Assembly: GCA_007117835.1 (NCBI GenBank)
Contig: SKFU01000005.1
Coordinates: forward strand, 1 to 47,187
DNA: 47,187 nucleotides
From: Candidatus Izemoplasma sp.
Lineage (GTDB): Bacteria > Bacillota_I > Bacilli_A > Izemoplasmatales > Izemoplasmataceae
Reading direction: 5' to 3'
A program made the translations under genes and the position numbers. How positions within the stretch are numbered: the stretch's first letter is position 1; each line of letters opens with the position of its first letter. Positions 8,332 through 17,991 of the stretch are shown here, in pieces. The notes under the pieces were generated by a model that made no database searches, was not told the origin of the DNA, and was given only the letters and a program-made list of their open reading frames with translations.

Positions 8332-10749
8332 TTATTTTTCTGGATGGGCAATCATTTGATAAAGTTCAATCATTTTACTGGCCTGTTTACTTAATGAGAA
8401 ATCGGTTCGCATACCACGCTTAATTAGTTTTTGATAATCTTTTGGATGGTTTTTAAAGGTGGTATAAGCCTCGAAAATGGTTTGTTTTAGTGTGTGTGTG
8501 TCGTAATTGTAAAAACTAAATCCTGTGCCTTTTTTTGTAACTGGGTCATAGTTAACGACGGTATCATTAAGCCCACCGGTTTGTTTGACGATTGGTAATG
8601 TCCCATATTTCATTGCAATCATCTGACTGAGGCCACATGGTTCGACTCTCGAAGGCATTAACAATACATCTGCACCCGCATAAATATAGTTCGGCACAGT
8701 GGCATGAAAGCCGATGTTGAGCTTAACTCGATTGGGAAACTTCTGTTCAATCTGTTTTAAACGCTCGATGTAATGTGAATCGCCTGTACCTAATAAAACA
8801 AATTGCATGTCTTGATTGTGTTCGAGACAACCTTCAAGTACTTGGGTAATGAGTTCAAATCCTTTTTGTTCAGTAATTCGGGTGACCATACCCACAATCC
8901 ACTTATGTACACCCATATCTAGGTGCATCGTTTCTTGAAGAAACAGCTTGTTTTCGAGTTTAGGCAAGACGTTATCAACTGAGTAATTTGATAAGATTAA
9001 TTGATCGGTCGCTGGGTCATGTCTACTTGAAACACCGTTCAATACACCATGAAAATCACGTTCTCTTTTTAGTAGAGCATAAGTCAAGTTTTTACCAAAA
9101 TATTCATACCTTAACTCATCTCGATATGTGGGAGAGACAGTTTGTATTAGCGTTGCGTGCAAAATCGCCTGTTCTAAAAAGTTAATGTGGTCTTCCTTAA
9201 TAAACCTTTTCAATTGAAGCACTTCATTGAGACCTTGATGACATACCCCTTGGTAATCAATGTTGTGAATCGTTAACATGGTGGGAATTTTTATGTCTCT
9301 TTCTTTGAGCAACAAAGGGATTAAACCCGCATGCCAATCATGAATATGGATGATGTCAAACGATTCAATATCATCTAAGAAAAGCAGCACAGCTTCATTA
9401 AAAAAAGCAAAGCGTAAACAGTCATCATCATGCCCATAAATCGTCTCTCTTTCAAAGTATTTATAATGCTCAATAAAGTAATAATTAACGTTTTTATATA
9501 TCATAAAGTGAAGTCTTACCTTGACTGCTTCTTGATTAAAAACGAGTCGTTTAGATGCTACTTTTTTATAGACGTCACTGTATTTTGTTTTTATTTCTTC
9601 AAACAAAGGCAAAATAACCGATGTTTTTACACCTTTTTTTACCAAATTTCGGCTTAAGTCATTCACAACATCCGCCAATCCACCTGTTTTCACAAATGGG
9701 GTGGACTCTGTTGAAACCATTAATATGCTTAGGTCAGTTTGATTGGTGATGATTTGATCTTTCTTACTGACAAACGGTTCTCTTAAAGAACCCTCAATAA
9801 ATGTTCCTTTTTTAACGATGGTGCCTTTATCAAGAATTGCATAATCTACATGGGTGTTTTCTTCAATTACGGCGTTGCTCATAATCATACTGTTGGATAC
9901 GTGGGCATTTTTTTCAATGATGACATCACGCCCAATGATTGAATTGGTGATGACACCATTAATGAATGACCCACTCGATACCATTGAGTTCGTGACCGAG
10001 GCGTAATCTAGGTATCTTGCCGGTGGTGCAGGTTTTTCTTTCGAATAAATCGGACGGTCTTGAGAAAAGATTGTTTTTCCAATATCAAATCGTAACATTG
10101 CTAAGTTGGATTTAAGGTAATTAAAGGGGTCAGTAATGTAGCGGGCATAGCCTTGATAATGGATGGTGTTTACAGTGATGCCTGGTGCTTTCATTGTGAT
10201 GTCTTGTATCGTCTGGTATGGCAATGCATCATAGTTTTCAGCATACGATAACAACATTGATTTGGGAATGATATATGATTTAAACCGAATATTATCATGC
10301 ATTATTTCACTGATGTCTGCGTTGGATTCAAGATGGGTTTGGACATGTTCTAAGATGTCGATACTCCAGACAATGCTTGCAGGCATAACAAAAACGATTT
10401 CTTGTGAAGAGCGTTTTAAGTATTCAATGTGTTCATGCATTCTTTGAAAGGTTAACATGGTCTCTGTTGGCATCGCTAAGTTTTTTGGGGGCAAAATAAA
10501 CAACCCATCACGTCTTCTATCCAAATCCCATCGCTTGCCACTGCCGACATGGTCTTGTAATGACCGATAATTCCCGTATGGAAAAATCGCAACATTGGTG
10601 ATGCCAGCATTTTTGACGTTAGATAAAGCAAAGTCAATTAGACGGTATTTTCCTGCGAAAGGCAAAGCACCCGGCATACGATGCAACACTAGGCGTTCAA
10701 ATGAATCTTTACCCGATGCATCAATAATCACCAACACATTATTTTTCAT
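8332..10749 (-). CDS. glgD-glgA: GlgD-GlgA fusion: regulatory ADP-glucose pyrophosphorylase-like domain plus glycogen synthase
   Basis: This is one uninterrupted 805-residue frame. Residues 1 to about 340 are GlgD-like: PFAGKYRLIDF is present, the GlgC loop GGRGTRL is replaced, and the catalytic SGDH is replaced by MPAS. A left-handed beta-helix-type tail follows. From about 341 a full-length GT5 glycogen synthase begins (ILMVSTESTPF, then KTGGLADVV with the ADP-glucose-binding Lys at about 354, and PSRVEPCG near the C-terminus). GlgD partners GlgC in ADP-glucose synthesis, and GlgA adds the glucose to glycogen, so the fusion ties two consecutive steps together. The start ATG at 10749 has GGGAGG 8 bases upstream and overlaps the glgC stop (ATGA). 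No frameshift or internal stop separates the halves. Confidence 0.93.
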   Translation of the reverse strand: MKNNVLVIIDASGKDSFERLVLHRMPGALPFAGKYRLIDFALSNVKNAGITNVAIFPYGNYRSLQDHVGSGKRWDLDRRRDGLFILPPKNLAMPTETMLTFQRMHEHIEYLKRSSQEIVFVMPASIVWSIDILEHVQTHLESNADISEIMHDNIRFKSYIIPKSMLLSYAENYDALPYQTIQDITMKAPGITVNTIHYQGYARYITDPFNYLKSNLAMLRFDIGKTIFSQDRPIYSKEKPAPPARYLDYASVTNSMVSSGSFINGVITNSIIGRDVIIEKNAHVSNSMIMSNAVIEENTHVDYAILDKGTIVKKGTFIEGSLREPFVSKKDQIITNQTDLSILMVSTESTPFVKTGGLADVVNDLSRNLVKKGVKTSVILPLFEEIKTKYSDVYKKVASKRLVFNQEAVKVRLHFMIYKNVNYYFIEHYKYFERETIYGHDDDCLRFAFFNEAVLLFLDDIESFDIIHIHDWHAGLIPLLLKERDIKIPTMLTIHNIDYQGVCHQGLNEVLQLKRFIKEDHINFLEQAILHATLIQTVSPTYRDELRYEYFGKNLTYALLKRERDFHGVLNGVSSRHDPATDQLILSNYSVDNVLPKLENKLFLQETMHLDMGVHKWIVGMVTRITEQKGFELITQVLEGCLEHNQDMQFVLLGTGDSHYIERLKQIEQKFPNRVKLNIGFHATVPNYIYAGADVLLMPSRVEPCGLSQMIAMKYGTLPIVKQTGGLNDTVVNYDPVTKKGTGFSFYNYDTHTLKQTIFEAYTTFKNHPKDYQKLIKRGMRTDFSLSKQASKMIELYQMIAHPEK

Positions 10750-11879
10750 AGTGTTTTCCCTCCCAGCTGCCAAATTGTTTCATTATTGACTACCGTCACT
10801 TTATCAAAAACCAAGCGTGTTTTTGGCAAAATCACGGTATTTTCTAAAACAATAGCATTTTTGATGACCGCATATTCACCGACCACAACATGGGCAAAAA
10901 TGATGCTGTCTTGAATGATCGCATGATCTTTGACCACAACACCTTCAGATAGTATGCTGTGAGTCACTGTCCCCATAATCAAACACCCATCGCTAATCAT
11001 GCTTTGAACAACGGGATATTTTCCAGCAATATGATGTGGTGGTAAATCTTTAGATCGTGTATAAAGTGGTAATGTTTTATAATCGTGAAGTTTCAAGTAT
11101 TCAGGATGATCAAGTAAATCCATGTTGGCTTGATACAAACTATCAATTGTCCCCACATCTCTAAAATATCCATTAAAAACAAAGCCTTGGATATGATAAT
11201 TTTCATTCAATGCTTTGGGAATAATATCTTTTCCAAAATCAAATGTTTTATCTGCCTCAAGTGAGACAAGTAAACGTTTAAGACTTTCTTTGTTAAAAAC
11301 ATAGATCCCCATCGATGCATAGTCACTTTTTGGATTGTCTGGTTTTTCTTCGAATTCAACAACTTTGTTGGTTTTATCCAAAGACATAATGCCATAACGC
11401 GATTTGTCATCACATGGTTTAAAGACTGCAATGGTTAAATCGGCGCCTGTTTTTTGGTGTGTTGAAATCATTTCAGTGTAATCCATTTTATAGACGTGAT
11501 CACCCGATAAGATTAAAACATACTCTGGTTTGTATTGCTCGATAAAGTATAAGTGTTGTTTAATGGCGTGTGCGGTGCCACGTTGCCACTGTTCACCTTC
11601 ACTGTTAGTATAAGGTGTCAAAAAGTGGATACCACCTTCTGAAACATCTAAATCCCAACTACTGCCATGTTGGATGTAGTTCATCAGTTCGTGGGGTTCG
11701 TACTGTGTAACAACACCAACCACATTAATAAAGCTGTTTGATAAATTACTTAAAACAAAATCAATCAGTTTATATTTACCACCAAAAGTAACCGCGGGTT
11801 TCGCGGTCTTTTCTGTAATTTGTTCAAGGCGTGTTCCACGACCGCCTACAAGTACCATGGCTACGATTTTTTTAGGCAT
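10746..11879 (-). CDS. glgC: Glucose-1-phosphate adenylyltransferase, catalytic subunit
   Basis: It makes ADP-glucose from ATP and glucose 1-phosphate, the committed step of bacterial glycogen synthesis. The 377-residue product has GGRGTRL (nucleotide loop), the conserved Lys of AKPAVTFGGKYKLIDF, the catalytic LSGDHVYKMDY and EEKP. A C-terminal left-handed beta-helix region follows. The start is ATG 11879, preceded by GGAG at 8 bases. The GTG at 11888 in the same frame abuts that site and is too close to be used. Only 1 base separates it from glgB, and it overlaps the glgD-glgA fusion by ATGA. The fused GlgD half is its expected regulatory partner. Confidence 0.96.
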   Translation of the reverse strand: MPKKIVAMVLVGGRGTRLEQITEKTAKPAVTFGGKYKLIDFVLSNLSNSFINVVGVVTQYEPHELMNYIQHGSSWDLDVSEGGIHFLTPYTNSEGEQWQRGTAHAIKQHLYFIEQYKPEYVLILSGDHVYKMDYTEMISTHQKTGADLTIAVFKPCDDKSRYGIMSLDKTNKVVEFEEKPDNPKSDYASMGIYVFNKESLKRLLVSLEADKTFDFGKDIIPKALNENYHIQGFVFNGYFRDVGTIDSLYQANMDLLDHPEYLKLHDYKTLPLYTRSKDLPPHHIAGKYPVVQSMISDGCLIMGTVTHSILSEGVVVKDHAIIQDSIIFAHVVVGEYAVIKNAIVLENTVILPKTRLVFDKVTVVNNETIWQLGGKTL

Positions 11880-11880
11880 A

Positions 11881-13743
11881 TTATGCACTCCATTTGAAAA
11901 TTGTGAGACTCAGTGGTGCAACGGTGATTGCCATAGATTGTTGAAATCCATGACTTTCGATATTGTCGGTTTGAATCGGTAACCCATTATACAAATTTGA
12001 GCCCCCATATTTTTCATGATCACTGTTTATTATTTCAGTATATGTACCTTGTTTAGGCACACCAATACGATAATCATGGTACGCTGTTGGGGTTAAGTTT
12101 AAAATAACAACAACGTGCGCTTTCTGATAAGCATTATATCTGACAAAACTAATCATTGACTGATCAGCATTGTACTGATCAATCCATTGAAAACCTTGTG
12201 GGTGGTGGTCTGCTTCATAAAATGCGGGTTCTTGATTTACAATGCCTCTTAAGTCCCGTGTGAATCGATGGCTTGAAGAATGCATTGGATACTGCAAAAG
12301 ATGCCAGTCAAGTTCCGTGTCATCTTTCCATTCATGCATTTGTGCGAACTCGTTTCCCATAAATAACAATGTTTTTCCAGGATGGGTATAAAAATAACCC
12401 ATGAGTGCGCGGTAATTGGCGAATTTTTGCCAATAATCACCTGGCATTTTATCCACAAGTGCACGCTTGCCATGAACGACTTCATCATGAGATAATGGCA
12501 ATATGTAGTTTTCGCTAAAGGCATAGTGTAATGAAAATATCAGTTCATGATGGTGAAATTTACGGTATATGGGATCTTTCTCAAAATATTTTAATGTGTC
12601 ATTCATCCAACCCATATTCCATTTGTAGTTAAACCCCAAGCCCCCAAATTCAATCGGGTGGGTTACTTTTGGGTAAGCGGTAGAATCTTCAGCAGCCAAA
12701 ATGGCTTCTGGAAAATAGGCAAACACAGCACGTGATAAACGTCTTAAAAATTCAATGGCGCCATGATTTTCTCCCCTTCTTGAGTCGCCTAAATAGTAAA
12801 TAATGTTGGACACTGCATCGATTCTAAAGCCATCAATATGGTAATGTTTCATAAAAAACAACGCATTTGATATCAAGAAGCTGCGGACTTCGCCTCGACC
12901 CAAATCAAAGTTTGCGGTTCCCCAAACTTCATTTTCACGGATTTGAGGGTCTCGGTATTCATACAGCGGTTGACCATCAAACATATACAAGCCGTGTGCA
13001 TCTTTACAAATATGACCCGGTACCCAATCCAATATCACTTTAATGTTGTGTTGATGACATTGATCGACGAAATACATGAAGTCTTTTGGGACACCATAGC
13101 GTGATGTCACACTATAATATCCGGTGCCTTGATATCCCCAAGAGCCATCAAATGGGTGTTCGTAAATGGGCATCAGTTCAACATGTGTAAAATGGTTTTC
13201 AAGCAAATAAGGTATCAGTAAATCCACCAACTCAGCGAAAGTGTGTTGCTGATGGTTTGGCTTTTGCATCCATGTGCCTACATGCATCTCGTAAATTGAT
13301 ACCGGCGCATTGTATGGGCTTTGTTGATGTCTTTTTTTCATGTACTCTTGGTCTTGCCAATGATAACCTTGTAAATCGTAAACTTTGGATGTTGTCTCTG
13401 GTCTTAACCCGCTATAAAAGGCGTAGGGATCACTTTTGTATACAATGCGACCATCGTGGGTTTCTATCTCGTATTTGTATGCGTTCCACTCATAATTATA
13501 AGGCATCTCGATTCGCCAGACACCAGCCGCATCAATTTTGGACATTTGATGCATCCAACCCTGAAAATCGTTAAACTCGCCAACAACATGAACAGCTTTG
13601 GCATGGGGTGCATACACGGTAAAGCGGGTTCCGATTATCGTGCCATGATCGTCTTTGATTAAATGCGCGCCAAAATGCTCATAGGCATCCACCAGTTCAC
13701 CTTGATTAAAATAATAAAGTGTATCGCTTGATATGTTTTTCAT
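11881..13743 (-). CDS. glgB: 1,4-alpha-glucan branching enzyme
   Basis: It cuts alpha-1,4 chains and re-attaches them as alpha-1,6 branches during glycogen synthesis. The 620-residue GH13 protein has an N-terminal CBM48-like domain (about 25-115) and a catalytic barrel. The nucleophile is Asp309 in GFRIDAV, the acid/base Glu352 in AAED, and the third acidic residue Asp420 in LPLSHDEVVHGK. A C-terminal beta domain ends in LTIFKW. It begins 3 bases after recX with a GGGGTG ribosome site and is separated from glgC by 1 base. Confidence 0.97.
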   Translation of the reverse strand: MKNISSDTLYYFNQGELVDAYEHFGAHLIKDDHGTIIGTRFTVYAPHAKAVHVVGEFNDFQGWMHQMSKIDAAGVWRIEMPYNYEWNAYKYEIETHDGRIVYKSDPYAFYSGLRPETTSKVYDLQGYHWQDQEYMKKRHQQSPYNAPVSIYEMHVGTWMQKPNHQQHTFAELVDLLIPYLLENHFTHVELMPIYEHPFDGSWGYQGTGYYSVTSRYGVPKDFMYFVDQCHQHNIKVILDWVPGHICKDAHGLYMFDGQPLYEYRDPQIRENEVWGTANFDLGRGEVRSFLISNALFFMKHYHIDGFRIDAVSNIIYYLGDSRRGENHGAIEFLRRLSRAVFAYFPEAILAAEDSTAYPKVTHPIEFGGLGFNYKWNMGWMNDTLKYFEKDPIYRKFHHHELIFSLHYAFSENYILPLSHDEVVHGKRALVDKMPGDYWQKFANYRALMGYFYTHPGKTLLFMGNEFAQMHEWKDDTELDWHLLQYPMHSSSHRFTRDLRGIVNQEPAFYEADHHPQGFQWIDQYNADQSMISFVRYNAYQKAHVVVILNLTPTAYHDYRIGVPKQGTYTEIINSDHEKYGGSNLYNGLPIQTDNIESHGFQQSMAITVAPLSLTIFKWSA

Positions 13744-13746
13744 TGA

Positions 13747-14535
13747 TTACACCCCTTCATTGATTAATGTACGAATGTGTTCATAAACAAAACCTTCACG
13801 CAATAGTTTTTGAATCAGCTTCTGCTTAGTTTGATGATTTGTTAAGTCGTATTGCGGTTTAAGTGTGTTGAATCGTTTAACCAATAATTGATACTCTGCG
13901 GCATCATCAATCACATCATCAATGGCATTTAAGCAGTCTTCTATAACTTCACGATGAAAGCCTTTTTGAAGTGCTTTTTGTCTGAGTAAAAAACGCATTT
14001 TATGATGGGGTGCTTGTTTCATTTTACGGTGTGTAACCGCAATATAATCCTGGCATTTTTCAGTTTCTATGGCGATGGTATATTCACTGAGAACCTGTTC
14101 TATTAAATCATTAGGGTACCCGAGTTTTAGCCAGGTACTTTTAAGTTGAACTGGGCCCACATGCTGAAACTCGATAATCTCTTTAATTCGAGTTTGAAGT
14201 GTTTCTTGATCATTCAAATAGTTGAGTTTGGTTAGAGATTCAATGACTTGTTTAACAACGTTTTCTGGGTACTTTTCAAGCAGTAAATTTTTTAAAACAA
14301 GTGTCGCGTATGTTTTTGTGTTGAGTTTGGACAATGCTTGTTCCATCGCTTGGTGATAAAGATCATCTTGCAACACTGCTAACCAATCGTTTAATTGAAA
14401 ACTGGGGTTACGAAGCAGGTGGTGTTGAAGCACTGTTTGGGCATGGAGTTGGATAGATTCTTCAGTTTCTTCTTTGGTGATTGCTACAAGGTACTGCTGG
14501 TTTTTTAAAGGCTCAACACGAATCACTTTAATCAT
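13747..14535 (-). CDS. recX: RecX regulatory protein
   Basis: RecX binds RecA filaments and inhibits RecA activity. The 262-residue product is all-helical, with the repeated three-helix pattern of RecX and the typical motif KLLREGFVYEHI near the C-terminus. Two related stretches (NVVKQVIESLTKLNYLND and LIEQVLSEY) recur earlier. The length matches Bacillus-type RecX. It overlaps the S41 protease gene upstream by 8 bases and is followed 3 bases later by glgB, so it is inside the long operon leading to glycogen genes. recA is not in the window. An AGGA about 10 bases before the ATG is the only ribosome site seen. Confidence 0.85.
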   Translation of the reverse strand: MIKVIRVEPLKNQQYLVAITKEETEESIQLHAQTVLQHHLLRNPSFQLNDWLAVLQDDLYHQAMEQALSKLNTKTYATLVLKNLLLEKYPENVVKQVIESLTKLNYLNDQETLQTRIKEIIEFQHVGPVQLKSTWLKLGYPNDLIEQVLSEYTIAIETEKCQDYIAVTHRKMKQAPHHKMRFLLRQKALQKGFHREVIEDCLNAIDDVIDDAAEYQLLVKRFNTLKPQYDLTNHQTKQKLIQKLLREGFVYEHIRTLINEGV

Positions 14536-15949
14536 GGAGTATCAATCCTATCGCGGCACTTAGTTGATGGTCATGCGCTGGGTTTTGTTTATACTCGAAT
14601 ATTAAAGTCGATAGCTTTTGCGCGGTTAAAGCATCAATATCTCCAGTCACTTCAAGTTGATTATTGTCTTGAAACAACGCAACTGCTTGTTGCGTTTTTA
14701 AGTCAAAATAACCATCTTCACGCACAAAATAACCCAGTGCGTTTAAAATCATTTGGGCATTCATCGTTTTTGGTGAAACCGTATCATAAGTCAAAGTTTC
14801 TGATGTGGTTAAGAAAATTTGATAAGTAAAAAAATAAGGGTTTTGTTCAATCAAGATTGTTGGATCAACTGCGGTTATGGTGCTGTGATATCGGTCAATC
14901 CAACGATTGTTTGCGGTAAACCAACGGCCAGTCGATATATGCAACTCATCACCGTCACCGCGGGTGAGACGTGTGGTTGTCTGCATGGTGCCTTTACCAT
15001 AGGATGGTGTACCAATGACTTCGTAATCACCATGTTCGATCATGCTAGAAGCAAACACTTCTGCCGCACTCGCACTGAAACCATTAATCAGCGTTACAAC
15101 CGGATACTCACGCTGTGTGCTTCTTGTTGCCATAAACTCTTCTGGTTCTAAAACACCATTTCGGTAAGCTTCTATGCTAAACATGGGTTGGTCTTTGGTT
15201 GCTAAAAAGAGTTGTAGCATCGGTACAACGATATGTAAATAACCACCACTATTATCACGAATATCAATGATTAAACCTGAAATGTTGTGATCGTTTTCTA
15301 GTGTATCTAAATATGCTTTAAAATTATCTAACGTTTGATTGCCAAAGGTGTTGACTTTTAAATAACCAATCGTTTTACTGTCTTTTGTGATGACGTTCAT
15401 AGTCACGCTTGGGTTGTCTATTTCTTGTCGAGTCATGGTCACAAATATTGTGTTAACTGAGCCCAATCTTGACACCCCGATTTCAACCGTGGTATCGACT
15501 TCACCAATGACTGCAGACAGTACGTCAAAGTACGATTTTTGACGATAATCTACACCATCAACATGCGTTATAATGTCACCAGGTGTTAATCCACCTTTCT
15601 CAGCAGGTGAACCTGGCCAAACTTTGCGGATAACAACCTGTTCATTGATGTTTTCTACGGTAACACCAACACCAATAAATGACTCTCCTAAGGTGTTTTG
15701 AAACGCCAGAAACTCAGCCTGTGAAAAGTATGTGGTGTATGGGTCTTCTAAGCCATCAATCATTCCTTGAATGGCGTTAAACCACAAAGTTTCATCATCA
15801 GGTTGCAAGTAATGATTGGTTCTAAGTCGATCAAAAACCTCATTGAATAAGTCACTGGGTTCAGGGTCGTTAATCAGCATACGACACGCGGATAGTTGAG
15901 TAATTAAAATAACGAGTAAAACCAAAAACCATATTTTTTTATTCTTCAC
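14528..15949 (-). CDS. S41-family C-terminal processing peptidase, lipoprotein
   Basis: This is a PDZ-containing serine protease acting outside the membrane. The 473-residue product begins with a lipoprotein signal (hydrophobic 6-18, lipobox LSAC, Cys22). It has a PDZ domain (about 90-165; GVGVTVE, GSPAEKGGLTPGDII) and the S41 core with FSASAAE (Ser294) and SYGKG (Lys319) as the Ser/Lys dyad. A peptidoglycan-binding-1-like repeat follows near 395-455. The start is GTG 15949 with GGAGG about 10 bases upstream, inside the end of the preceding gene. Its substrate is unknown. The lipobox and cell-wall-binding domain suggest work at the outer face of the membrane near peptidoglycan. Confidence 0.93.
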   Translation of the reverse strand: MKNKKIWFLVLLVILITQLSACRMLINDPEPSDLFNEVFDRLRTNHYLQPDDETLWFNAIQGMIDGLEDPYTTYFSQAEFLAFQNTLGESFIGVGVTVENINEQVVIRKVWPGSPAEKGGLTPGDIITHVDGVDYRQKSYFDVLSAVIGEVDTTVEIGVSRLGSVNTIFVTMTRQEIDNPSVTMNVITKDSKTIGYLKVNTFGNQTLDNFKAYLDTLENDHNISGLIIDIRDNSGGYLHIVVPMLQLFLATKDQPMFSIEAYRNGVLEPEEFMATRSTQREYPVVTLINGFSASAAEVFASSMIEHGDYEVIGTPSYGKGTMQTTTRLTRGDGDELHISTGRWFTANNRWIDRYHSTITAVDPTILIEQNPYFFTYQIFLTTSETLTYDTVSPKTMNAQMILNALGYFVREDGYFDLKTQQAVALFQDNNQLEVTGDIDALTAQKLSTLIFEYKQNPAHDHQLSAAIGLILHD

Positions 15950-15951
15950 TA

Positions 15952-16839
15952 TTAATCATCCTCCAAACGATTCTCGAAGTCCCCTTGAATTTCTGTGGCA
16001 GGACTAGCAAACACGAATGCCTGCGGGTCAAGTTGTGCGACAATATTACGCACTGTATAATATTCGTTTCTTGTAATTACCGTTAACAACATAACTTTAT
16101 TCAGTTTTGAGTAACCACCTTGGATATTCATCACCGAAACGCCGCGGTATATCGAGGTAAATATGGCATCTTTAATCGGATCAGGGTTGTCTGTGATAAT
16201 GTGTACAGCTTTTAGTGTGTTAGAGCCGATAACAACCATGTCTGCGGCTTTACCCGCGACAACCATAGCCACTAAGGCATACAACCCATAAGCGATACCG
16301 TGGATACTGTAAAATACAATCACACCCGACATAATAATCAGTCCATCGATCACATAAATCGATAAACTAAGTGGCATTTTAAACCGCTTATTTAATATTC
16401 TAATCGGAATATCAGTGCCGCCACTTGTCCCGCCATACTTAACCACATAACCGAACCCGAAGCCCATTAAAAAGCCACCAAAGAGTGTCATGATCAATAA
16501 ATCATCCGGCATTTCAAGTACCGGTGAAAAAGTTTCTAAAATAAACAAAAATAATGGAAACAATATGGATCCGTAAATACTTCTATAAAACGTTTTAAAT
16601 CCTAGAAAAAGCCATGCCATTACCAACAGTAAAAGATTGAGAATAAACACAACAAAAGCAATTGAGACATTAAAGAAACGACTAAGTAAAAGTCCAATTC
16701 CGCTAACCCCACCAATAACCAAATCGATTGGCATTATAAAGTAGTAAAATCCAGCCACCATTAAAAAAATACCCAGACCAATCATGCCATAACGCTTTTG
16801 AAATGAAATTATCTTAAGGCCTTGTGTCTCTTGCGTCAT
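15952..16839 (-). CDS. YitT family membrane protein (DUF161/DUF2179)
   Basis: The 295-residue product has about five hydrophobic helices (starting near residue 17) with the family-typical GGVSGIGLLLS and a KYGGTSGGTDI stretch. It ends in a soluble DUF2179-like domain of about 80 residues (ITRNEYYTVRNIVAQLDPQAFV). Families of this type are common in Bacillota, often in several copies, but their transport substrate or role is not settled. The start ATG overlaps the prfB stop (ATGA), and the stop is 2 bases before the S41 protease start, so the three genes are tightly coupled. Confidence 0.9.
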   Translation of the reverse strand: MTQETQGLKIISFQKRYGMIGLGIFLMVAGFYYFIMPIDLVIGGVSGIGLLLSRFFNVSIAFVVFILNLLLLVMAWLFLGFKTFYRSIYGSILFPLFLFILETFSPVLEMPDDLLIMTLFGGFLMGFGFGYVVKYGGTSGGTDIPIRILNKRFKMPLSLSIYVIDGLIIMSGVIVFYSIHGIAYGLYALVAMVVAGKAADMVVIGSNTLKAVHIITDNPDPIKDAIFTSIYRGVSVMNIQGGYSKLNKVMLLTVITRNEYYTVRNIVAQLDPQAFVFASPATEIQGDFENRLEDD

Positions 16840-17939
16840 GCGGATTCCTTCTTTGCTTGGGTTTTAAGATAACCATGAATAAAAATGTCAAGATCCCCAT
16901 CTAAAACTTTTTGAACTGCGGCTGTTTCTATTGAGGTGCGGTGGTCTTTAACCATGGCATATGGGTGCATTACATATGAGCGTATTTGTGAGCCAAATGC
17001 ATTACTTAAAGAGATATTGCGCATATCATCAAGTTGTGATTTTTGTCGATCAATTTCTAATTGATAAAGTTTTCCTTTTAATATTTGAAGGGCTTTGTCC
17101 CGGTTTTTAATTTGAGAACGTTCATTTTGACATGTTACAACCAATTTGGTCGGTAAATGGGTGATACGAACAGCAGAGTCTGTGGTGTTCACACTTTGTC
17201 CGCCCGCGCCACTTGATCGGTATGTGTCGATTTTTAAATCGGCTTCGTCGATTTCAATCGAGATGGTATCATCGATTTCGGGAATCACATTGACACTCGC
17301 AAAACTCGTATGACGTCTTCCAGAAGAATCAAATGGGGATATACGAACCAAGCGATGAACACCGGATTCTGCCTTCAAAAAACCATAGGCATGTGATCCC
17401 GAAATGGTAAATGTCGCACTTTTCAAACCGGCTTCATTGCCGTCTTGATAATCATTTAGCGTCCAGTCAAACCGTTTTTTTTCCGCATAACGCTTAAACA
17501 TACGAAACAGCATTTCGGCCCAGTCTTGAGATTCCGTCCCACCAGCACCAGGGTGTATTTCAATGATTGCATTGAGTTGATCATATTCTTCAGATAAAAA
17601 CAAGGCAACTTCAAAATTGTCAAGTGTTGATTCTAACAATGCCATATCCGCTTCTAAAGTATCTACAGGTTCTTCCATTTCTAATAGTTCTAAAGCAACT
17701 TTCAGTGTCTCATATTGAGAGGTGATGTCTTCATATGTTTCGCACTGATTTTTTAAAAATTTAAGCGTGTCAATCACACGTTTTGCTTGGGTTTGATTGT
17801 CCCAAAAATTTGGTGCATATGTCTTTTGTTCTAACGCTGAAATACGATGCTTTAAAGCATCGATTTGAAGCAGTTGAGACAGTGTTTGAATTTTCGTTTT
17901 TTTATCTTCTAGCCATTGTTTTAATTCATATATTTCCAT
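16836..17939 (-). CDS. prfB: Peptide chain release factor 2
   Basis: RF2 ends translation at UAA and UGA. The 367-residue product has the codon-recognising SPF tripeptide (201-203) and the GGQ motif (246-248) that triggers hydrolysis. The presence of RF2 agrees with UGA being a stop in this genome, and several genes here end in TGA. Most prfB genes carry an in-frame UGA near codon 25 with a programmed +1 frameshift. Here the frame is continuous from the ATG (AGGTG site upstream), so that autoregulation is absent. It lies 52 bases after secA, the usual gene order. Confidence 0.97.
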   Translation of the reverse strand: MEIYELKQWLEDKKTKIQTLSQLLQIDALKHRISALEQKTYAPNFWDNQTQAKRVIDTLKFLKNQCETYEDITSQYETLKVALELLEMEEPVDTLEADMALLESTLDNFEVALFLSEEYDQLNAIIEIHPGAGGTESQDWAEMLFRMFKRYAEKKRFDWTLNDYQDGNEAGLKSATFTISGSHAYGFLKAESGVHRLVRISPFDSSGRRHTSFASVNVIPEIDDTISIEIDEADLKIDTYRSSGAGGQSVNTTDSAVRITHLPTKLVVTCQNERSQIKNRDKALQILKGKLYQLEIDRQKSQLDDMRNISLSNAFGSQIRSYVMHPYAMVKDHRTSIETAAVQKVLDGDLDIFIHGYLKTQAKKESA

Positions 17940-17957
17940 AACATCACCTATGACAAA

Positions 17958-17978
17958 GACTCAAGTAAGCCTTGAGTC
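17958..17978 (-). terminator. Possible weak terminator or attenuator between secA and prfB
   Basis: An 8-base-pair inverted repeat, GACTCAAG-TAAGC-CTTGAGTC, fills most of the 52-base gap. On the minus strand it is followed only by a broken T run, so termination is probably partial and read-through into prfB is likely. Confidence 0.45.
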
Positions 17979-17991
17979 ATTTCAAATTATG

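Noticed and set aside
16836-17939. Programmed +1 frameshift in prfB
   Set aside because: No in-frame stop or CTTTGA-type slippery site near the start; the frame is continuous.
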